The notes under the pieces: generated by a model
Databases searched by the model: none
Seen by the model: only the letters and a program-made list of their open reading frames with translations
Told to the model about the DNA's origin: nothing
Translations under genes and position numbers: made by a program
Source of the DNA: Shewanella marina JCM 15074
GTDB taxonomy: Bacteria > Pseudomonadota > Gammaproteobacteria > Enterobacterales > Shewanellaceae
DNA length: 64,000 nt
Direction: 5' to 3'
Assembly: GCF_000614975.1 (NCBI RefSeq)
Contig: NZ_BALM01000006.1
Location: forward strand, 105,973-169,972
Shown: one piece after another, positions 57,321 through 64,000 of the stretch
How the letters are laid out: every line of letters starts with the position of its first letter
How positions within the stretch are numbered: the first letter of the stretch is position 1

Positions 57321-58013
57321 ATGCGTTTAGATAAATTTATTTGTGATTCAACTGAGTTGACTCGCAGTTTAGCCAAAAAAGCCCTGCACCGTGGCGATGT
57401 TTGTTGCGATGGTGAAGTGGTAAAAAGCTCTAGCTTTAAAGTGTTACCAACCCATAAAATTACCTTAAATGGTGTTGAGTTATCACTGATTGGTACTCGT
57501 TACCTTATGCTCAATAAACCTGTTGATACGATTTGCTCAACAATTGATGAAGTTTATCCATCAGTATTGGGATTATTGGATATTGAGAAAGTGGATAGCT
57601 TACATATTGCTGGCCGTTTGGATGCAGATACCACTGGTTTAGTGTTAATTACAGACGATGGTCAATGGTCACATTCAGTTGCATCACCTAAGCGTAAATG
57701 CCCTAAGCGTTATCGGGTACAATTAGCTGATCCAATTGGTAGCGAGTTAATTGAAACATTTGCTAATGGTATTGAGCTACGTAATGAAGATGGTCCAACA
57801 TTGCCCGCACTATTAGAGATTATTAACCCAACTGAGGCGCTATTAACCATTACTGAAGGTAAGTACCATCAAGTGAAGCGTATGTTTGCTGCTGTGGGCA
57901 ATAAAGTGGTTGGCTTACACCGTGAGGCCATTGGTGCCATTGAATTGGATGCTGAACTTGAACTTGGTGAATGGCGTTATTTAACCGAAGCTGAAGTTAA
58001 ATCAGTTAAGTAA
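57321..58013 (+). CDS. rsuA: 16S rRNA pseudouridine synthase RsuA
   Basis: An RNA modification enzyme making pseudouridine 516 of 16S rRNA. The N-terminal S4 domain (MRLDKFICDSTELTRSLAKK) is followed by the catalytic motif GRLDADTTGLVLITDDG with the catalytic Asp, and the C-terminal EGKYHQVKRMFAAVG typical of RsuA/RluB. Length is 230 residues (E. coli 231). An intrinsic terminator follows at once. Confidence 0.93.
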   Translation: MRLDKFICDSTELTRSLAKKALHRGDVCCDGEVVKSSSFKVLPTHKITLNGVELSLIGTRYLMLNKPVDTICSTIDEVYPSVLGLLDIEKVDSLHIAGRLDADTTGLVLITDDGQWSHSVASPKRKCPKRYRVQLADPIGSELIETFANGIELRNEDGPTLPALLEIINPTEALLTITEGKYHQVKRMFAAVGNKVVGLHREAIGAIELDAELELGEWRYLTEAEVKSVK

Positions 58014-58024
58014 GCAATACCAAT

Positions 58025-58053
58025 AAAAAACCTCGCCATGCGAGGTTTTTTTA
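58025..58053. terminator. Terminator between rsuA and tRNA genes
   Basis: AAAACCTCG / CGAGGTTTT stem with A and T runs; can serve rsuA and, in the other direction, the tRNA transcript. Confidence 0.9.
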
Positions 58054-58060
58054 TTAAGGC

Positions 58061-58147
58061 TGGTACAGGTGAGAAGACTTGAACTTCCATGCCCTAATGG
58101 GCACCAGCACCTGAAGCTGGCGTGTCTACCAATTTCACCACACCTGC
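58061..58147 (-). tRNA. tRNA-Leu (CAG)
   Basis: An 87-nt class II tRNA. The acceptor stem GCAGGTG pairs with CACCTGT, followed by A and an encoded CCA. The anticodon stem CCAGC/GCTGG holds the loop TTCAGGT, giving CAG, and a long variable arm GTGCCCATTAGGGCATG is present. The T-loop GTTCAAGTC is normal. It reads CUG codons. Confidence 0.96.
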
Positions 58148-58181
58148 AATGTATTAACCGTCTATGACAATTAAACAAAGA

Positions 58182-58257
58182 TGGTGCCCGAACCCGGAAT
58201 CGAACCAGGGACACGAGGATTTTCAATCCTCTGCTCTACCGACTGAGCTATTCGGGC
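58182..58257 (-). tRNA. tRNA-Phe (GAA)
   Basis: A 76-nt tRNA. Acceptor stem GCCCGAA/TTCGGGC, D-arm AGCTCAGTCGGTAGAGC, anticodon loop TTGAAAA (GAA), T-arm GGTTCGATTCC and an encoded CCA. Very close to E. coli tRNA-Phe. It lies upstream of tRNA-Leu on the minus strand, likely one transcript. Confidence 0.97.
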
Positions 58258-58264
58258 ATGCAGC

Positions 58265-58295
58265 GTATTAAAAGGTTTTTAAGTGGATGAGTCAA
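58265..58295 (-). promoter_or_regulatory. Probable tRNA operon promoter
   Basis: On the minus strand TTGACT (-35, 58290-58295) is followed by TTAATA/TAATAC (-10, 58265-58272) at 17-19 bp, immediately before the tRNA-Phe 5' end. Confidence 0.55.
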
Positions 58296-58387
58296 CCGCT
58301 TTTTTTGAAAAACAATTAAAATGGATCGTATCGCACAATTTTTACACCCAGCTGTTGCAGGCGTGTTATTATGAGCGCAGACAAAAT

Positions 58388-58421
58388 AAAAAACCAATCA
58401 AAATAATTGATTGGTTTTTTT
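58388..58421 (-). terminator. Intrinsic terminator of bamD
   Basis: AAAAAACCAATCA / TGATTGGTTTTTT-type stem-loop with runs on both sides, 20 bases beyond the bamD stop. Confidence 0.85.
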
Positions 58422-58440
58422 GTTGATACGATAGTATTTA

Positions 58441-59202
58441 TTATTCTTTCAGTAACTTACTGTCAGGATAGTTGGCCATCAATACTTGACGAGCATGTGC
58501 TGCTAGTGGTTTTTGTCCTAATTCATCATAGGCTTTTACCATGATTTCTAGCGCCATTTGTGTTGATGGTGTATCTGGATATTGTTCTAATACCTCTTGA
58601 GCACGGCCTGCTGCTGCAGTCCAAGCATTCATCATGGTATAATATTCAGCTACTTTTAAATTATATTCTGCTAGGCGGTTTTTTAAGGCAACCATGCGGT
58701 TACGTGCATCGGCTGCATATTTACTATCAGGGTAACGTTTGATCAGTAAATCAAAATCTTTAAATGCTTGTTCAGCATTTTTGGGATCGCGGTCGCTGCG
58801 GTCAATGCCTAACATATCGTGAAATAGATAGTCATCGGCCTGCATATTAACCAGACCACGCATATAATAAACATAGTCGATGTCTGGGCTAGTAGGGTTT
58901 AAGCGAATAAAACGATCAATATTAGCGATAGCAGAAGCAGGGTCGTCTAGTTTATAGTAGGCGTAAATCATATCTAATTGGACCTGAGTTTTATAAGGGC
59001 CAAATGGATAACGAGAATCTAAAGCTTCTAAATTTCGAACAGCTTTAGCATAGTTGCCTAATTCCATTGAGGTTCTAGCTTGTGAGTACAATGCTTCTGG
59101 GGATTGTTTACTCACTTCGTACTCTGGTTCCGAGTTGCTGCTACATGCGGCAATTACCAGAGTAAGTAGGGCCACGGTAGCGCCTTTAGCAAATTTATGC
59201 AT
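58441..59202 (-). CDS. bamD: Outer-membrane assembly lipoprotein BamD
   Basis: An essential lipoprotein of the BAM complex, which inserts beta-barrel proteins in the outer membrane. A signal peptide ends at the lipobox VIAAC (Cys about residue 20), followed by TPR repeats such as EALYSQARTSMELGNYAKAV and RYPFGPYKTQVQLDMIYAYY. Length is 253 residues (E. coli 245). It is divergent from rluD, as in E. coli (formerly yfiO). Confidence 0.95.
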   Translation of the reverse strand: MHKFAKGATVALLTLVIAACSSNSEPEYEVSKQSPEALYSQARTSMELGNYAKAVRNLEALDSRYPFGPYKTQVQLDMIYAYYKLDDPASAIANIDRFIRLNPTSPDIDYVYYMRGLVNMQADDYLFHDMLGIDRSDRDPKNAEQAFKDFDLLIKRYPDSKYAADARNRMVALKNRLAEYNLKVAEYYTMMNAWTAAAGRAQEVLEQYPDTPSTQMALEIMVKAYDELGQKPLAAHARQVLMANYPDSKLLKE

Positions 59203-59327
59203 ACTTTATTCGATTCTTTTTAAGTTGTAGTTAAGAATTTTTCTATTTCGTTATAAAATAGACGACAATTTCGATTGTAACAGATTGCACATATTTTAGG
59301 ACCCTTAAAATCAGGGTACGGTTCCTT

Positions 59328-60299
59328 ATGACACAAGAGATTAATCTAAAAAGCGAGATTTCAGCAAGCCAAACAGGTCTGCGATTAGACCAAGCGGTTG
59401 CGGAATTGTTTCCGGACTACTCACGTACGCGTATCAAAGAGTGGATTCTAAGCGATAGCGTATCGGTAGATGACGTTGTTGTAAATCGTCCGCGCGAGAA
59501 AGTACTTGAATCACAAGTAATTGAGGTTAAAGCAACACTCGAAGAAGAAGTTAAGGCGGAAGCGCAGTTAATCGACTTAGATATTGTTTATGAAGATGAC
59601 GATATTATTGTGATTAACAAACAAGCTGGTTTAGTAGTACATCCTGGTGCCGGTAACCATGACGGTACTCTGATGAACGCGCTACTACACCATTGCCCAA
59701 GCATTGAACATGTACCTCGTGCGGGTATTGTGCACCGTTTAGATAAAGATACGACCGGTTTGATGGTTGTGGCTAAAACGGTTGAAGCACAAACGCATTT
59801 GGTCGCAGCATTACAAGCGCGTGAAATTACACGTGAGTATGAAGCGATTGCTATGGGGACTATGACTGGCGGTGGTATGGTTGATGCACCAATTGGTCGT
59901 CATCCAACTAAGCGTACTCATATGGCGGTTCATCACGCAGGTAAGCCTGCTGTGACACATTACCGTGTGGCAGAAAAATTCCGTGCTCATACACGTTTAC
60001 GTTTACGTCTAGAGTCTGGTCGTACTCACCAAATTCGTGTACATATGGCGCATATTGGTCACATCTTAGTGGGTGATCCTGTATATGGTGGTCGTCCAAA
60101 GCCACCTAAAGCGGCGAGTCCAGAGTTTTTTGAAGAGTTAAGAGGCTTTAAACGCCAAGCGCTACATGCGGTACGTTTAGAACTTGCACATCCAATGACG
60201 TGTGAAGTGATGACTTGGCATGCGCCAATCCCTGACGATATGGTTAAGTTAACTAAAGCATTACGTCAAGATACACTTGAGCATCCGATTGAGTATTAA
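59328..60299 (+). CDS. rluD: 23S rRNA pseudouridine synthase RluD
   Basis: Makes pseudouridines 1911, 1915 and 1917 in helix 69 of 23S rRNA. An N-terminal S4 domain (GLRLDQAVAELFPDYSRTRI) precedes the catalytic HRLDKDTTGLMVVAKT motif and the RLRLESGRTHQIRVHMAHIG block. Length is 323 residues (E. coli 326). Its stop is three bases before the pgeF start, so the pair is translationally linked. Confidence 0.95.
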   Translation: MTQEINLKSEISASQTGLRLDQAVAELFPDYSRTRIKEWILSDSVSVDDVVVNRPREKVLESQVIEVKATLEEEVKAEAQLIDLDIVYEDDDIIVINKQAGLVVHPGAGNHDGTLMNALLHHCPSIEHVPRAGIVHRLDKDTTGLMVVAKTVEAQTHLVAALQAREITREYEAIAMGTMTGGGMVDAPIGRHPTKRTHMAVHHAGKPAVTHYRVAEKFRAHTRLRLRLESGRTHQIRVHMAHIGHILVGDPVYGGRPKPPKAASPEFFEELRGFKRQALHAVRLELAHPMTCEVMTWHAPIPDDMVKLTKALRQDTLEHPIEY

Positions 60300-60302
60300 T
60301 TA

Positions 60303-61021
60303 ATGCTAGTAGTTGATTGGCCTGTTCCCAATGGGATAAAAATCGCATTTAGTCAACGTCATGGTGGCGTAAGTTTGCCACCCTATGACTCGTTAAACTT
60401 AGGTTTACATGTGGGTGATGATGCTAATGCGGTAGCAGCCAATCGACAACTTGTGGCGCAGCAATTGGCTTTGCCACAAGTGCCTTACTGGTTAGAGCAA
60501 GTTCACAGTACTAAAGTGGTTGAGCTCGGTGTTGATACCGATACAATTGCTGATGGCAGCTTCAGTCGACAACCCCATCAAGTGTGTGTGGTGATGACTG
60601 CGGATTGTTTACCTGTATTATTAACCAATAAGCAAGGTACGCAAGTTGCAGCTGTTCATGCCGGTTGGCGTGGTTTGTGTGATGGCATCATTGAGCAAGC
60701 CATTGCCAAATTTGATTGCAATGCTGATCAATTAATTGCTTATCTTGGCCCCTGTATTGGCCTCAAGCTTTTGAAGTTGGCGCAGAGGTCAAACAAGCTT
60801 TTATTGATAAAAATCCCCAAGATGAACATTGTTTCATCTCCCATTCTGATAAGTATTTAGCTAACCTTTCTAAATTAGCCGAAAATAGGCTAACTAATTG
60901 TGGTGTAAAAAAATTTTATACTGCAGGGTGCTGTACTTTTAGTCATCAAAATGACTATTTTTCCTATCGCCGCGACGGTATTACTGGTCGTATGGCATCT
61001 TTTATTTGGATCCAAGCTTGA
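60303..61021 (+). CDS. pgeF: Purine nucleoside phosphorylase / peptidoglycan editing factor, YfiH type (apparent frameshift)
   Basis: A multicopper-laccase-fold protein (YfiH/PgeF). E. coli PgeF removes wrongly incorporated L-Ser from cell-wall precursors, and other family members cleave adenosine or inosine. Zinc and active-site motifs are LEQVHST, VVMTADCLPVLL and AAVHAGWRGL, and CCTFSH near the C-terminus. The break is near 60762: ATTGGCCTCAAG should read ATTGGCCCTCAAG, one C missing, giving GPQAFEVGAEVKQAF. Repaired length is 239 residues (E. coli 243). Its stop codon lies inside the clpB heat-shock promoter. Confidence 0.91.
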
Positions 61022-61042
61022 AATTCTAAGGCCGCCCCCCAT
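61017..61042 (+). promoter_or_regulatory. Sigma-32 heat-shock promoter of clpB
   Basis: CTTGAAA (-35) and CCCCAT (-10) are separated by 13 bp, a near-perfect heat-shock promoter. It is 59 bp upstream of the clpB ATG and overlaps the last codons of pgeF. Confidence 0.88.
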
Positions 61043-61100
61043 CTTTAAAGTAAGAAACATTTTAATTAGTAAATTGCTTTAAATTAGTAACGGAGGCTGT

Positions 61101-63674
61101 ATGCGACTCGATCGTATGACCAATAAATTTCAGCTTGCCATTTCCGACGCTCAATCATTGGCGCTAGGCCGTGACAATCAATTTATTGAACCGATCCATT
61201 TAATGGTCGCTTTGCTCAACCAAGAGGGAAGTTCCATTAATCCACTGCTGACGCAAGCAGGGATCCAAATTAGTAACTTACGTTCATTGCTTGGTCAGCA
61301 ATTAGAGCGATTACCTCAGGTGCAAGGCACTGGCGGAGATGTACAACTATCTCCTGCATTAATTCGATTACTTAATCTTTGCGATAAGCTTGCGCAAAAA
61401 CGTAAAGATAAATATATCTCGAGTGAACTATTTTTATTAGCCGCCATTGAAACAAGTGATCCATTAGCTGATTGCTTAAAACAAGCAGGCGCGACTAAAC
61501 CCGTTTTGGAGAAAACCATAGACCAAATGCGTGCTGGACAAAATGTTGACGATCCGAATGCAGAGGATCAACGCCAAGCATTGAAAAAATACACAGTCGA
61601 TTTAACTGAACGTGCAGAGCAAGGCAAGTTGGATCCTGTGATTGGTCGTGATGATGAAATCCGTCGCACCATTCAAGTATTGCAACGTCGTAGCAAAAAC
61701 AATCCAGTATTAATTGGTGAGCCAGGTGTAGGTAAAACTGCCATCGTTGAAGGTTTAGCACTGCGTATTGTTAATGGTGAAGTGCCAGAAGGCATTAAAA
61801 ATAAACGTGTATTATCACTGGATATGGGCTCCCTAATTGCGGGTGCTAAATATCGTGGTGAATTTGAAGAGCGTTTAAAAGCGGTATTAAATGAACTTGC
61901 CCAAGAAGAAGGTCAGGTGATTTTATTTATCGATGAATTACATACTATGGTAGGGGCAGGTAAGTCTGACGGTGCGATGGATGCGGGTAATATGTTAAAA
62001 CCAGCATTAGCGCGTGGAGATCTGCATTGTGTTGGTGCCACTACCTTAGATGAATATCGCCAATATATTGAAAAAGATGCTGCGTTAGAACGTCGTTTTC
62101 AGAAAGTGCTAGTTGACGAACCAAGTGTTGAAGACACTATCGCTATATTACGTGGTTTAAAAGAGCGTTATGAGTTACATCACCATGTAGAAATTACTGA
62201 TCCTGCGATTGTTGCTGCGGCAACAATGTCTCATCGTTATATTTCAGACCGTAAGTTACCTGATAAAGCTATTGACTTAATTGATGAAGCTGCATCAAGC
62301 ATTCGTATGCAGATTGATTCTAAGCCAGAGCCATTAGATCGACTTGAACGCCGTAGCATTCAACTAAAGTTAGAAGAACAAGCATTAGCAAAAGAAACTG
62401 ACGAAGCCAGTCGTAAGCGTTTAGAGATGCTGCGTGAAGAGCTGAGTGAAGTTGAAGTTAAATTTAATGAACTTGATACCGTATGGAAGCGTGAAAAAGC
62501 TGCGCTTGCAGGCACTCAGAACATTAAAGCTGATCTTGAACAAGCTAAAATGGATTTAGAAATTGCACGCCGTGCTGGTGACTTAACTCGTATGAGTGAG
62601 TTGCAATATGGCCGTATTCCAGAACTTGAACAAGAGATTGAGCTTGCCGCATCAGCAGAAACACAAGAGATGACCTTGTTACGTAATAAAGTCACTGATG
62701 TTGAAATTGCTGAAGTGCTATCAAAAGCAACGGGTATTCCTGTCGCTAAGATGCTAGAAGGCGAGCGCGAAAAATTATTGCAGATGGAAAATGTGCTGCA
62801 TGAACGCGTCATCGGTCAAAATGAAGCTGTTGATGCGGTTGCAAATGCTATTCGTCGTAGCCGCGCTGGTTTAGCAGATCCTGATAAGCCAATTGGTTCA
62901 TTTCTATTTTTAGGCCCAACTGGTGTTGGTAAAACAGAACTCTGTAAGTCATTAGCGAAGTTCTTATTCGATACTGAATCTGCCATGGTTCGTATCGATA
63001 TGTCTGAGTTTATGGAAAAACATACCGTGTCACGTCTAGTCGGTGCTCCTCCGGGATATGTCGGTTATGAAGAGGGCGGTTATTTAACCGAAGCTGTAAG
63101 ACGTAAACCATATTCAGTTATCTTGTTAGATGAAGTAGAGAAAGCACATCCAGATGTGTTCAATATTTTATTACAAGTGCTAGATGATGGACGTCTAACA
63201 GATGGTCAGGGTCGTACAGTCGATTTTAGAAATACCGTGGTGATCATGACCTCAAACTTAGGCTCAGATATTATTCAAGATAAATTTGGTAGTTTAAGTT
63301 ATGGCGAAATGAAAGCCGAAGTGATGAATGTCGTGACGCATCATTTCCGTCCAGAGTTCCTTAACCGTATTGATGAAACAGTAGTGTTCCATCCTTTGGA
63401 TGCTGACAATATCAAGTATATTGCCAATATTCAGTTAGCTTCTTTACGTAAGCGTTTAGCTGAACGTGATTATGATTTAGAAGTGAGTGATGCAGCACTA
63501 GCGCTAATTGCCGAAGTGGGCTTCGATCCAGTATATGGTGCAAGACCCCTTAAACGTGCAATTCAGCAAGAGATTGAGAATCCGTTAGCGAATAAATTAC
63601 TGCGAGGTGATTTACTACCCGGTTTAGCTATTCGAGTCGATGTGGAAGATGGTAATTTAATTTTTAACCAGTAA
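61101..63674 (+). CDS. clpB: Disaggregase chaperone ClpB
   Basis: A Hsp100 ATPase that with DnaK rescues aggregated proteins. Visible are the N-terminal Clp repeat domain, first Walker A GEPGVGKT (about 207), a coiled-coil middle domain (about 400-525, with [20 protein letters not shown]), and second Walker A GPTGVGKT (about 605) with the second pore loop [13 protein letters not shown]. Length is 857 residues, the same as E. coli ClpB. A GGAGG-type site precedes the start. Driven by a sigma-32 promoter. Confidence 0.97.
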   Translation: MRLDRMTNKFQLAISDAQSLALGRDNQFIEPIHLMVALLNQEGSSINPLLTQAGIQISNLRSLLGQQLERLPQVQGTGGDVQLSPALIRLLNLCDKLAQKRKDKYISSELFLLAAIETSDPLADCLKQAGATKPVLEKTIDQMRAGQNVDDPNAEDQRQALKKYTVDLTERAEQGKLDPVIGRDDEIRRTIQVLQRRSKNNPVLIGEPGVGKTAIVEGLALRIVNGEVPEGIKNKRVLSLDMGSLIAGAKYRGEFEERLKAVLNELAQEEGQVILFIDELHTMVGAGKSDGAMDAGNMLKPALARGDLHCVGATTLDEYRQYIEKDAALERRFQKVLVDEPSVEDTIAILRGLKERYELHHHVEITDPAIVAAATMSHRYISDRKLPDKAIDLIDEAASSIRMQIDSKPEPLDRLERRSIQLKLEEQALAKETDEASRKRLEMLREELSEVEVKFNELDTVWKREKAALAGTQNIKADLEQAKMDLEIARRAGDLTRMSELQYGRIPELEQEIELAASAETQEMTLLRNKVTDVEIAEVLSKATGIPVAKMLEGEREKLLQMENVLHERVIGQNEAVDAVANAIRRSRAGLADPDKPIGSFLFLGPTGVGKTELCKSLAKFLFDTESAMVRIDMSEFMEKHTVSRLVGAPPGYVGYEEGGYLTEAVRRKPYSVILLDEVEKAHPDVFNILLQVLDDGRLTDGQGRTVDFRNTVVIMTSNLGSDIIQDKFGSLSYGEMKAEVMNVVTHHFRPEFLNRIDETVVFHPLDADNIKYIANIQLASLRKRLAERDYDLEVSDAALALIAEVGFDPVYGARPLKRAIQQEIENPLANKLLRGDLLPGLAIRVDVEDGNLIFNQ

Positions 63675-63694
63675 TGGTTAAAAATGAATAAGTT

Positions 63695-63727
63695 AATGGC
63701 ACTGCTTATACAGCAGTGCCATTTTTT
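63695..63727 (+). terminator. Intrinsic terminator of clpB
   Basis: AATGGCACTGC / GCAGTGCCATT stem with a seven-base loop and a T run. Confidence 0.92.
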
Positions 63728-63904
63728 ATATAAAGCACTGGAAAATCCCCAACCATTTGCCAAACTTTACTGCTCAGATTGATATTTAGATGGTGGTTAG
63801 CCCAATAATCTTCGATTAAAAATTCAAATTTGTAGGATAAAAACACAAGTTGATTGTTTTTTAATCGGTTGTGTTGTTTTAACTTAAATAAAGCTTAAAA
63901 TCAC

Positions 63905-63932
63905 TTGCAGCATTTTAATAAGCCCCTATAAT
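63905..63932 (+). promoter_or_regulatory. rRNA operon P1-type promoter
   Basis: TTGCAG -35, 16-bp spacer and TATAAT -10 are followed by GCGACCCACTGACACGGC, which closely matches the start region of E. coli rrn P1 transcripts. An AT-rich stretch upstream (about 63830-63900) could be an UP element. An rRNA operon should begin just beyond the window. Confidence 0.75.
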
Positions 63933-64000
63933 GCGACCCACTGACACGGCAAACGGCGCTTTAAAGCAAGTTTGGAAAGTGTAAGCGGTTACTCACTAAA

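Noticed and set aside
9700..60770. Calling the eleven split genes pseudogenes, or cases of programmed frameshifting or stop-codon readthrough
   Set aside because: Each break is one missing base in a homopolymer and affects unrelated genes. The stops reached are not consistently UGA, so selenocysteine readthrough does not apply, and no common slippery site with a downstream structure is seen. The A-run in maeA is the only slippery-looking case and is better read as a run-length error.
1..64000. Mobile element, prophage or CRISPR array
   Set aside because: No integrase, transposase or phage gene, no regularly spaced repeats, and neither tRNA gene is flanked by a duplicated 3' end that would mark an attachment site.

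Overview
The window is a chromosomal segment of a gammaproteobacterium. The best guess is a Shewanella-like marine Alteromonadales member. The basis is AT-rich but codon-regular coding, the block bamD / rluD-pgeF-clpB followed by an rRNA promoter, and many proteins that read like E. coli orthologues at moderate distance. I could not run a search, so the genus is an inference. No phage, transposase, integrase or CRISPR array was seen.

Layout. 1-6200: the 3' part of lysS, a tandem duplication of a cold-shock gene with its long leader, an amino-acid racemase (ygeA), a lipoprotein with a transglutaminase-like and a TPR region, a nitroreductase and two small membrane proteins. 6659-43288: a 37-kb anaerobic purine / uric-acid catabolic island. 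It holds the sigma-54 activator ygeV; ygeW-ygeX-ygeY-hyuA-carbamate kinase; a GltD-like Fe-S flavoprotein plus nifJ (pyruvate:ferredoxin oxidoreductase); the molybdo-hydroxylase maturation genes yqeB, yqeC and mocA; ygfK-ssnA; xdhA-xdhC-xdhB; ygfM-xdhD; an NCS2 xanthine/urate-type permease; guaD; a ghxQ-type permease; an endonuclease/phosphatase-family gene; and rihA. 43425-47778: a cobalamin riboswitch and B12-type TonB receptor, dodecin, queG and a YcxB-like protein. 47840-57129: a TPR-GGDEF signalling protein, a PAP2 phosphatase, NAD-malic enzyme, a YehS-type protein, a second TonB receptor, an HTH protein and a SMI1/KNR4 protein. 57321-64000: rsuA, tRNA-Leu and tRNA-Phe, bamD, rluD, pgeF, clpB with a sigma-32 promoter, and an rRNA P1-type promoter at the very end.

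How the island may work. Permeases import purines. GuaD and RihA feed bases into the pool. The two molybdenum hydroxylases oxidise hypoxanthine/xanthine. YgfK (reductive flavo-Fe-S enzyme) with SsnA and HyuA (amidohydrolases) would open the rings. YgeY, YgeW and YgeX finish to pyruvate, ammonia and carbamoyl phosphate, and carbamate kinase harvests ATP. Unlike the E. coli cluster as I remember it, nifJ and a ferredoxin-fused GltD-like protein sit inside. Pyruvate from YgeX could therefore supply the low-potential electrons that a reductive first step needs (inference). Three operon heads (ygeW, ygfK, ygfM) carry sigma-54-type -24/-12 elements, each with a shared TTGATAGC motif 125-150 bp upstream, which fits control by YgeV.

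A caution on sequence quality. Eleven genes (ygeW, ygeY, hyuA, yqeB, ssnA, guaD, rihA, the GGDEF gene twice, PAP2, maeA, pgeF) are each broken by an apparent single-base deletion at a short homopolymer. Adding one base restores a full-length protein in every case. This looks like sequencing error rather than gene decay, so these genes are annotated here as whole CDSs spanning the frameshift.
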